A stretch of DNA of 34,432 nucleotides from JANXQE01 sp035651635 (GTDB taxonomy: Bacteria > Verrucomicrobiota > Verrucomicrobiia > Limisphaerales > UBA8199), in the NCBI GenBank assembly GCA_035651635.1, contig DASRFK010000089.1:1-34432 (forward strand), read 5' to 3'. The stretch's first letter is position 1. The number at the start of each line of letters is the position of its first letter. Positions 1 through 6,401 of this stretch are shown here, piece by piece. The notes beneath the pieces are model-generated. The model saw nothing but the letters and a program-made list of their open reading frames with translations, ran no database searches and was not told where the DNA came from. The position numbers and the translations under genes are program-made.

Positions 1-63
1 AAAGTTCGACCGAGCCCCTTACCATATCAGTCCTCGAGGCAGCTGATGAATAATTACCGAAAG

Positions 64-120
64 GCATTAGCCTTTAGGCGGCCCGGCGCCAAAACCGCCT
101 GAAGGCGGGACTCCAAACTC
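64..120. repeat. Dispersed palindromic intergenic repeat, copy A (partial)
   Basis: The arms CCTTTAGGCGG (71-81) and CCGCCTGAAGG (95-105) face each other around a GC-rich loop, followed by GCGGGACTCCAAAC. The same core recurs at 29457-29515 with both arms complete and at 24529-24550 as a single arm, so this is a dispersed family. The left outer arm (GGAGTCCCG side) is missing here. I see no gene in 1-370; this copy and the inverted repeat at 181-301 account for most of it. Confidence 0.75.
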
Positions 121-180
121 AGGTGTCCACGCCCAAGCCGAAGTTTCAAGACACGCTCTAAGGGAAGCCGCGCGCGCTCT

Positions 181-301
181 AAATCCGAAACTCGAAATCC
201 GAAGGCCGAAAGAAACCCGAAGCCCGAATCTAAGGGCTGCCGTGCGCCCCGGAATTTTTTCGGCTTTCGAGTTTCTGCTCGGCCTTCGGATTTCGGATTT
301 T
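181..301. repeat. Imperfect long inverted repeat built of CCGAA units
   Basis: The left half (about 181-228) is made of AAATCCGAA, CTCGAAATCCGAAGG and CCGAAGCCCGAA units. The right half (about 258-301) carries the reverse complement: TTCGGCTTTCGAG, CGGCCTTCGG, ATTTCGGATTTT. The best paired parts are roughly 193-227 against 259-295. It lies downstream of the ABC exporter, whose stop is at 371 on the minus strand, so it could act as a 3' RNA structure. The short TCCGAA iterations look like non-coding intergenic repeat. Confidence 0.6.
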
Positions 302-370
302 AAGCGCAAAATAGGCGGCAATGATGTTGTTAGGATTACGCGTCCAAATGAGCGCTCATTTTTGAACGAC

Positions 371-2290
371 CTAAGCCGTGGCCGGCTCGAAGGCCAATTC
401 GTAGAACTTGCAGTATAGTCCGCGGCCTTGCATCAACTGATCGTGCGTGCCGGTTTCCACGATCCGCCCCGCGTCCAGCACCACGATCAAGTCCGCCTTT
501 TGAATCGTGGATAACCGATGCGCAATGCAGATGGTCGTGCGGCCTTTGGTCAGTTCTTCGAGGGCGTCCTGGACGATCTTCTCGGCTTCCGGGTCGAGAG
601 AATTGGTGGCTTCATCCAAAATCAAAATCGGGGCGTTGCGCAGAATGGCCCGAGCGATGGCGATTCGCTGTCGTTGCCCGCCGGAAACATTAACACCCTT
701 TTCGCCGACCACCGTCTCGTAACCACGAGGCTGGTCTCGAATGAAGCCATCGGCGTACGCGTGGCGCGCCGCATCTTCAATCTCGGCATCGGTCGCCCCG
801 GCTCGGCCCAAGGCGATGTTGCGGCGAATGGTGTCATTGAAGAGAATGGTTTCCTGTGTCACGACCGCGATGTTCGAGCGTAAATCGTGCGAGCGCACGG
901 AGCGAATATCCGTCTCCCCGATGAGAATGGCTCCGGCGGTCGGGTCATAAAACCGAAGCAGCAGGTTGGCGAGCGAAGTTTTGCCCGAACCAGTGCGCCC
1001 GACCAGTGCCACCATTTGACCAGGCTGAATCGTCAGGTTGATATTATGGAGCACTGTCTTTTCCCCGTAGCCGAAACTGACATTTTCGAAGCGGATGGGC
1101 CTGCCCACGGCGTGGAGAGGCTTTGGTTTGAGCGGCTCGGGCAAGCTGCTCTGCTTGGAAAGCAAGTCGTAGGTGGGATCCAGGGATAATTTCGCCAGCT
1201 CAAGTTGATGTTGCAGCCGGCTAAGGTTTTTCAGCGGCTGGTACAGGCTGAACACGAGGAAAAAGAAAGCCAGCATGTCGCCCGCCGGCGCGTGGTCGGC
1301 GGAAACAAAGGCGTAGTAAGCAAACACTAGGGCGACTCCGATGCTGCCAATGAATTCGATCAATGGTCCGGGCAATTCGCCGGCGCGCACGGCCCGCATG
1401 AAAAAGCTGGTAATGCTATTGACAGCTTTCTGGAAATCCTCAACGACCGCGTTTTCCAGGTTATAGCCCTTAATGACCCGAATCCCCGTGAAGGACTCCT
1501 GCATCACATTGTTAAGCCGCGCGGATTTGGCGTGTATCCCGGAATCCGAACGGCGGAATTTGCGGCTGAAAAGCGCAATGGGGATCAGGCAAAGCGGGAA
1601 GATGAGCAACGTGAACAGGCTCAACATCGGTTGCATCCAGATCAATGTGATGATCAGCACCAGGATTGAAATCGGCTCCCGAATGATCACCCCGAAAGCG
1701 TCCTTGATGGTGCTGTGCACGGCCATGGCCCCTTCGATCCGAGTCATCAAATCGCCCGTGCTGGCTCGATTGAAGAAACGCAACGGCAGATGCATCAGAT
1801 GGCGAAAGAGGCGCACGCGCAAATCGTTGGCCGCTCGGATCGCCACCCACGACAATAAATAGGTGTTCAGATAGGACAGAAGGCTCCTCAGAAACATCGC
1901 CGCCGGAATGAAGCCGATCACCAGCAGCAGCCGCGTGCGCGAGGGCGGACCGACAGCCGGGCGGAACCAGGCGCTGGCTCGATCTAGAGCCCGCTGCAGC
2001 GAAGTCGGCATCCGTGAGATCATCCCTTTTGAGACTGGGACAGAGGAAGCCTGTTGAGCATCGGCTTTGGTTTGAGCCGTTTGCGCCGGGGTCGCCGGGC
2101 CTTGCGTTGCCGTTACATTGGCCTGGGCGGAACTCCGTTCCATTGGAAAGACCGCGTCGACGGCCAGCTTCAGCGAAAGCCCCAGCGTCGGAGCCAGCGC
2201 GCCTGACAAGAACCCGCACAGCAAGCCCAGGATTAGGCGGCCGCGGTAGGGTTGGGCCAGTTCCAGCACCCTTCGGAGGTGTTCGCGCAT
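371..2290 (-). CDS. MsbA-type ABC exporter (fused permease and ATPase)
   Basis: Half-size ABC exporter expected to dimerise in the inner membrane and export lipid, lipid A-like or drug substrates. From the ATG at 2290 the protein is 639 aa: an N-terminal six-helix ABC membrane domain (about 15-370) and a C-terminal nucleotide-binding domain. Visible motifs are Walker A GRTGSGKT (431-438), Q-loop Gln479, signature VSGGQ (535-539), Walker B ILILDE (555-560) and H-loop His591. Between the first and second helices lies an unusually long Ala/Gln/Thr-rich loop (about 50-115), where MsbA has a short one. The frame stays open upstream to a GTG at 2362, adding 24 residues; neither start has a good Shine-Dalgarno. 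I prefer 2290 because MREHLRRVLELAQPYRG resembles the usual family N-terminus. The substrate cannot be read from the sequence. Confidence 0.93.
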   Translation of the reverse strand: MREHLRRVLELAQPYRGRLILGLLCGFLSGALAPTLGLSLKLAVDAVFPMERSSAQANVTATQGPATPAQTAQTKADAQQASSVPVSKGMISRMPTSLQRALDRASAWFRPAVGPPSRTRLLLVIGFIPAAMFLRSLLSYLNTYLLSWVAIRAANDLRVRLFRHLMHLPLRFFNRASTGDLMTRIEGAMAVHSTIKDAFGVIIREPISILVLIITLIWMQPMLSLFTLLIFPLCLIPIALFSRKFRRSDSGIHAKSARLNNVMQESFTGIRVIKGYNLENAVVEDFQKAVNSITSFFMRAVRAGELPGPLIEFIGSIGVALVFAYYAFVSADHAPAGDMLAFFFLVFSLYQPLKNLSRLQHQLELAKLSLDPTYDLLSKQSSLPEPLKPKPLHAVGRPIRFENVSFGYGEKTVLHNINLTIQPGQMVALVGRTGSGKTSLANLLLRFYDPTAGAILIGETDIRSVRSHDLRSNIAVVTQETILFNDTIRRNIALGRAGATDAEIEDAARHAYADGFIRDQPRGYETVVGEKGVNVSGGQRQRIAIARAILRNAPILILDEATNSLDPEAEKIVQDALEELTKGRTTICIAHRLSTIQKADLIVVLDAGRIVETGTHDQLMQGRGLYCKFYELAFEPATA

Positions 2291-2444
2291 TTCGGTATAG
2301 AAGAATGCCATCAATAGGGCGATTAAGCGAGGGTTTAATCGCGTTCTAAAGGCCTGGATCACGGTGAAGACCCCATGGCACCCCTTTGGGGACGGCCGGA
2401 TTGTTGATCACAAAATCGTGTGCAACCTAAGGAGAGATAAGCTA

Positions 2445-2858
2445 ATGAGAATACCCGTAAATAGTCTGAAATGTTTTGGAGCGGCCGCGCTGCTGGCGCT
2501 GGCTATCGGCGCCACCGGCTGTCATTCGAACCCTGATCGGACGACCGGCCAAGCGATTAACGACAAAATGATCAAGTTAAATGTCGACCACGCGCTTAGC
2601 AGCGATGCGGTATTGAAATATCCCGACGTCCATGTCCAGGTCTACAACGGTCAGGCGCAACTAACCGGCTTTGTGGATACGGAGGGCCAGCGCAAGCGCG
2701 CCGCCGAAATCGCCGCCAACGTCCCGGGTGTCACTCAGGTAATCAATGAGATTACCCTTAAGCCCACTCCGACGGGCCGTGCACCGATTCGGGATGCCAC
2801 TGGCGATGTCAATCATCCGAATCCGAACTATAACGAAACGCAGCCGCCACCCAGGTAA
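2445..2858 (+). CDS. BON-domain lipoprotein (OsmY-like)
   Basis: 137-aa exported protein. It has a signal peptide with hydrophobic stretch AALLALAIGATGC; the Cys is preceded by a lipobox-like ATG, so it is probably lipidated and anchored in the envelope. The rest is one BON domain of about 60 residues, with the typical KLNVDHAL start, a central VYNGQAQLTGFVDT strand pair and VPGVTQVINEI. BON domains are thought to bind membranes or phospholipid and are common in osmotic-stress proteins. The start at 2445 is fixed by a strong AAGGAGA (2429-2435) nine bases upstream; the frame is open back to 2364 but those residues would precede the signal peptide. The C-terminus is Pro/Asn-rich. The gene stands alone and is followed by a strong hairpin. 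Confidence 0.9.
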   Translation: MRIPVNSLKCFGAAALLALAIGATGCHSNPDRTTGQAINDKMIKLNVDHALSSDAVLKYPDVHVQVYNGQAQLTGFVDTEGQRKRAAEIAANVPGVTQVINEITLKPTPTGRAPIRDATGDVNHPNPNYNETQPPPR

Positions 2859-2896
2859 GAGAAGTTGGTTAGCGCTAAGCGGTCAGCGGCTATCAA

Positions 2897-2921
2897 ACCA
2901 GGAGAGGCAGACTCTCCTGGT
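2897..2921. terminator. Bidirectional terminator between convergent genes
   Basis: Perfect 10-bp stem ACCAGGAGAG (2897-2906) / CTCTCCTGGT (2912-2921) with a 5-nt loop, sitting between the BON lipoprotein stop (2858) and the minus-strand gene stop (2971). The T-tracts are short (TTTGATA on the minus side, none directly on the plus side), so efficiency is uncertain. Confidence 0.6.
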
Positions 2922-2970
2922 AAAACCGTTTTCCGGGCTTGGTTTCAGCGGCAGTCCTCGAAGATGAGGC

Positions 2971-3210
2971 CTAACCAACCTGGCAGGTTTGGGATCTCTG
3001 ACGCAAAACCCTGACCGGAGAGGCGTATAGAATCGAGGCGGTGTGGTAATCGGTATTGGCCTGAACCCATAACTCGCGATAGGAAGGTGTCCCGGGTTCC
3101 TGGGTTTGCGTGGGATACTCCCGCACCTCGCAGGAGACGCCGGCGGCGGTCAGCTGGTCTCGCGCCATCTCAACCTGGGCCCGGTCTCGGGCCGAGAATA
3201 ACATTTTCAT
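2971..3210 (-). CDS. Small DUF2007-like protein
   Basis: About 79 aa, beginning MKMLFSARDRAQVEMARDQL. The pattern is a short beta strand, a helix with alternating charge (RAQVEMARDQLTAAGVSCEVRE) and a strand with ELWVQANTDYHTAS. It resembles the DUF2007 'putative signal transducing' family, small single-domain proteins built as beta-alpha-beta-beta; their role is not established. Three in-frame ATGs (3219, 3210, 3204) compete. GAAGG upstream favours the last two; I chose 3210. The frame remains open upstream to 3315, but that part (poly-charged, with HNQTGTGLKEFTAREK) is not family-like. No membrane segment. Transcribed alone, convergent with the BON lipoprotein gene. Confidence 0.7.
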   Translation of the reverse strand: MKMLFSARDRAQVEMARDQLTAAGVSCEVREYPTQTQEPGTPSYRELWVQANTDYHTASILYASPVRVLRQRSQTCQVG

Positions 3211-3660
3211 GTCCTTCATCGCCTCAAGCTTCTCACGCGCAGTGAATTCCTTCAACCCGGTGCCGGTCTGATTGTGTGCCCGGGGTTTCACCGGGCACGC
3301 ACCGGCGTGCGACATTCTTGTCCGCAGGAGTTCGTGAATATACCGACACTGAAATTCTCGTTGCGCCCGGTTCAGTCAGTCTGCGCCCGCCTCCCCCGCC
3401 TCGCTGCCGCTTGACACATCTGCCGGCTGGGATACGTTTCGCGCATGGCTTCCACCTCGGCCTTGCGCCGAAGGTTATCCCGCGAAGCCTGAGAGGGGGC
3501 CTGGAGGCCCCCTTCCTTTTTAAAAGCACAACGGTTGCAAATCCTGACCGACGGATGCACCGTCGGTATGTCTCGGGTACGGATGACAGAAGCAAATTCG
3601 GATTTGCCAGCCGCGACAACAACCAAAACGTTTTCCAATTTCACAAAGCAAACGACCGTG
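3211..3660. other. Gene-poor region with hairpins
   Basis: Several ORFs of 90-130 codons cross this stretch on both strands, but they overlap one another and none has family-like composition. What is visible instead is structure: a perfect 8-bp hairpin GTGCCCGG (3276-3283) / CCGGGCAC (3291-3298), an intrinsic terminator at 3495-3521, and a perfect 8-bp hairpin ACCGACGG (3547-3554) / CCGTCGGT (3560-3567). A consensus -35 TTGACA occurs at 3411-3416 with only a weak -10 (TACGTT, 3433-3438). Confidence 0.5.
3495..3521 (+). terminator. Orphan intrinsic terminator
   Basis: Stem GGGGGCC (3495-3501) / GGCCCCC (3506-3512) with a 4-nt TGGA loop, followed directly by TTCCTTTTT (3513-3521): a textbook rho-independent terminator for plus-strand transcription. 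No recognised plus-strand gene lies between the BON lipoprotein (ending 2858, with its own hairpin at 2897) and this point, so it may end a short unannotated RNA. Confidence 0.75.
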
Positions 3661-4251
3661 ATGAACCGTGAGAAAACGGAGCGCAGTGACCGGTGTGTGG
3701 AGATCTATCCTATGTTAATCGCCGCCTTGGTGGGGCTCGCTCTGGTCTGGGCATCATGGCTGGCACTCTCCCACAGCCCAGAGCCCAGGTATGGCGGCAG
3801 ACCCGTTAGCCAATGGTTGAACGCAGGGCAGGAAGACGCCTCCATGGCCATGCACGAGATCGGTGCCCCCGCTTTGCCTTATATTTTGGCCAAATTGGCC
3901 CGCGAAGATCCGGAATGTGGCAGCTACCGAGAGTACCGGCGATGGTGGAGTAAGGTTCCCACGTCGATTCGTTGCGTTTTGCCGAAACCCGCGCCTGCTC
4001 TGTTCGACGACACGCGCGCCGTCATGGCCCTGCTGGAACTTGGACCCGAAATCATCCCCAGCCTCGCGCTGGAATTGCGGCGTGGGAACCCTGCCCGGCG
4101 AAGGGCCAGTGCTGAGGTGCTCGCGCGCTGGCACAAGCGAGGCAAGAACATAACGGTGGCCATCCCGGCTCTTCGACTGGCATCGCGCGATCCGGATCCT
4201 CGCCTCGCTCGCGTGGCCGAGGTTGCTTTAGCCCCAGTTCCTCATGAATAA
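3661..4251 (+). CDS. Membrane-anchored HEAT-repeat-like protein
   Basis: 196 aa from the ATG at 3661. One N-terminal membrane helix (MLIAALVGLALVWASWLAL, about 18-36) is followed by YGGRPVSQWLN and then alpha-helical repeats: MHEIGAPALPYILAKL, VMALLELGPEIIPSLALEL, ARRRASAEVLARW and AIPALRLASRDPDPRLARVAEVAL. The GGRPVSQWL element followed by short HEAT/PBS-type helix pairs with G-x-x-A/I-x-P-x-L is typical of a large, mostly uncharacterised family of verrucomicrobial and planctomycetal proteins thought to be protein-interaction scaffolds. An ATG at 3712, just before the membrane helix with GGAG upstream, is an alternative start. The stop overlaps the next gene by 8 bases, suggesting translational coupling. 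Confidence 0.75.
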   Translation: MNREKTERSDRCVEIYPMLIAALVGLALVWASWLALSHSPEPRYGGRPVSQWLNAGQEDASMAMHEIGAPALPYILAKLAREDPECGSYREYRRWWSKVPTSIRCVLPKPAPALFDDTRAVMALLELGPEIIPSLALELRRGNPARRRASAEVLARWHKRGKNITVAIPALRLASRDPDPRLARVAEVALAPVPHE

Positions 4252-4690
4252 ATCGCGCCCGAGCGTTTTCCGCCTGGTCTCGCACATGCTGGCGGCGCTG
4301 TTCAACAGCCGGGCCGCTTTTCACGAACAGTGGCGCCATTATGAATCCGCTCCAGCCCGTGACGCTGTGGCGGGTCGTTGGATCGGCGAATGGATCAGCG
4401 AACACAGCGGCCATCGCGGCGCGCTCAAGTGCGTCCTGGCTCGGGCTGCGGAGGGCGTTTATCGAGCGTATTTCTACGCCTCTTTTTCCAAACTGTTCAG
4501 CGTCGGCTACGTCACGGATCTCAAAGCCGAATCCGGACCGGGTGTAACCCATTTGAACGGCGAGCAGGATTTGGGCCCGCTCGCCGGTGGAATTTATCGG
4601 TGCGACGGAGAGATCACCGGCACCGATTTTGTCTGCCATTATTCCTGCAAATATGACCAGGGAACCTTCCGCCTGAAAAAATTGGATTGA
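4244..4690 (+). CDS. Conserved hypothetical protein
   Basis: 148 aa, no signal peptide or convincing membrane segment; a mildly hydrophobic N-terminal part (RLVSHMLAALF) precedes a soluble domain. The second half looks like a beta-rich fold with repeated edges: WIGEWISEHSGHRGALKCVL, YRAYFYASFSKLF, GVTHLNGEQDLGPLAGGIYRCDGEI, FVCHYSCKYDQGTFRL. The pattern G-H-x-G-x-L-x-C, then D-L-G-x-L-A-G-G-x-Y and D-x-G-x-F-x-L, looks conserved and lipocalin- or calycin-like; I recall similar proteins in Planctomycetes and Verrucomicrobia, with no function known to me. The ATG overlaps the end of the upstream HEAT-type gene by 8 bases, so the two are probably co-translated. Confidence 0.75.
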   Translation: MNKSRPSVFRLVSHMLAALFNSRAAFHEQWRHYESAPARDAVAGRWIGEWISEHSGHRGALKCVLARAAEGVYRAYFYASFSKLFSVGYVTDLKAESGPGVTHLNGEQDLGPLAGGIYRCDGEITGTDFVCHYSCKYDQGTFRLKKLD

Positions 4691-4845
4691 ACTCAATGTC
4701 GCGGAGGCAGCAACCCACGAAAGCCAGCCGCAATAGAACGCACAGATCGTAAAAAGGCCGGCTTTCTTTCTCGCGTTCCTTGGGTTCTTTTGCGGCTAAT
4801 TCTTGCTGAGTAACAGCCCGGAATGGGCAAATTCTTGCCGGCAGC

Positions 4846-6114
4846 TCAACCCTCGACCGGCAAGCCCTGCACTGCTCCATCGCTGTTTTCCGGCGTTTTC
4901 AAAAACCGCGCCAGGTAGATGCAGATCAACGCGCAGAGTATCGAGCCGTATCCTAGTAACGGGAAATGAGCCAGTTCGCCCTTGGGGGTCTGAGTCAAGA
5001 CCTGGCCGCTGACGTAGGCGGCCACGCCGCAGGAAAACTGCTGCACCGATGAGTTGATGCTCATGAACCCGCCGCGGTACTGGGCCTCGATGCTCGCCGT
5101 CATCAAGGCCATGGCCGGCACCATGCGGCCAGACATGCAGACCATCAGCAAGGTCGAGGTGGCCACCGCCAGTACCAGTGAGACGCGCGGCAGATTTGTT
5201 ACCAGGAAAATCGGCACTGTTGCGGTCAGCGACATTAGCGTGAACACGCGCAATTTTCCGGATCGATCCGACCACCGGCCAATCCAGTTCAAGCTGAAAA
5301 CCGTGGCCACCCCTCCCGCCAGGTAGATGAGCGGCAGTTGCCGCTCGGTCAATCCGACATTCCACACCATGTAATTGGCGATGTTGGGGAAAATTGCGAA
5401 CCCAGTGACCGACAGCAGGGCCATGAACAGAAAAGCCATTTGATGGTCCGGGTGAGACAGCACCGAGAGCATGCGCGCCACCGGGTGCCGGCCCGCGGCG
5501 TGAAGCAAATGTCCGCGCAACGGCGGCAGCACGCGGGCCGAAGCCGCCAGAATGATAAAGCTTAACCCCGCCAAAACGAAAAAAGGCATATGCCAGTTGA
5601 GACTATTGGCCAGGACTAAACCGATCGGCACACCGCAGATCGACGCGACCGAAAACGACGACATCACCAGGCCCATGGCAGCCCCGCGCCGCTCTTCGGG
5701 AACAACGTCGCCAATTATCGCCAGAATCAACGCGCCGGCCACTCCACCAAACGCCCCGGCGACCACCCGCGCCGCGACCAACAACCGATAGGTTGGGGCC
5801 AGCGCGCAAAAGAGCGTTCCGACCGCAAAACCGAAATACAACATCAGCAGCGCCCGTTTGCGATCGAACCGATCGAGCACGAAGCCGGTCAGCACGCCGG
5901 AAACGCCCGCACTAACCGCGTACGCCGATACAATCACGCCGAACTGCCCGGGATCGATCTTAAAGACCCGCATATACTGCGGGCCGAGGGGAAGGATGAT
6001 CAAAAAATCGACAATGGCCGTGAACTGGATCGCGGCTAAAACCAATAGCAGCAAGCGTTCGTTGATCGCTTGCCGAGTCTGCATGGACGCTGATAGGCTC
6101 TCAGGCACTTGCAT
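4846..6114 (-). CDS. Major facilitator superfamily transporter
   Basis: 422-aa integral membrane protein with about 12 predicted helices. Loop 2-3 carries an MFS motif A variant (GFVLDRFDRKRALL, equivalent to G-x-x-x-D-R-x-G-R-R), and the helix 4-5 area has RVVAGAFGGVAGALILAIIGDVVPEERRGAAMG, a strong AraJ/drug-efflux type signature. A second, weaker motif A copy is WIGRWSDRSGKLRV in the C-terminal half. This places it among MFS_1 proton-coupled exporters of the AraJ/Bcr-like kind; the substrate is unknown. Start ATG at 6114, with an alternative ATG at 6084 (MQTRQAINERLLLLV) just before the first helix. Divergent from the large sensor gene across 287 bases; convergent with the preceding pair. 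Confidence 0.9.
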   Translation of the reverse strand: MQVPESLSASMQTRQAINERLLLLVLAAIQFTAIVDFLIILPLGPQYMRVFKIDPGQFGVIVSAYAVSAGVSGVLTGFVLDRFDRKRALLMLYFGFAVGTLFCALAPTYRLLVAARVVAGAFGGVAGALILAIIGDVVPEERRGAAMGLVMSSFSVASICGVPIGLVLANSLNWHMPFFVLAGLSFIILAASARVLPPLRGHLLHAAGRHPVARMLSVLSHPDHQMAFLFMALLSVTGFAIFPNIANYMVWNVGLTERQLPLIYLAGGVATVFSLNWIGRWSDRSGKLRVFTLMSLTATVPIFLVTNLPRVSLVLAVATSTLLMVCMSGRMVPAMALMTASIEAQYRGGFMSINSSVQQFSCGVAAYVSGQVLTQTPKGELAHFPLLGYGSILCALICIYLARFLKTPENSDGAVQGLPVEG

Positions 6115-6401
6115 TTATAGCGTCATGCGCCGGGTAGCGCAAATGCGGACGAGAGGTCCTTTCGGATAAGTTTGCCCACTTGAAATGCTCCGAGGCGATG
6201 GGGCGGGCCAAGTGGGTGAATACCTCGGGTGCCCAGAAATGGGTCCCGCATGAGATTGAAGCAGGTTATAGTATTGCAGCAACCTAGGACAGACAGGCGC
6301 AGCGTCGATCTCGGCTGAGTGGTCGCCGGCGCGAGAGGTGCGGTCCTTTGGTCGGGCGTCCTTTCTAATCGTATATCGGGCGAGGACGTCGGCCAAAAAC
6401 A

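Noticed and set aside
1512..2219. 235-codon minus-strand ORF inside the ABC exporter
   Set aside because: Same strand but another frame of the exporter gene; the composition is Arg/Gly/Asp-rich frameshift-like and no family features appear.
3299..3521. Known structured RNA (RNase P RNA, tmRNA, SRP RNA) ending at the orphan terminator
   Set aside because: None of the conserved core sequences of those RNAs is present.
3276..3671. 131-codon plus-strand ORF and two overlapping minus-strand ORFs
   Set aside because: They cover hairpins and a terminator, overlap each other, and have biased Pro/Arg composition; region better read as non-coding.
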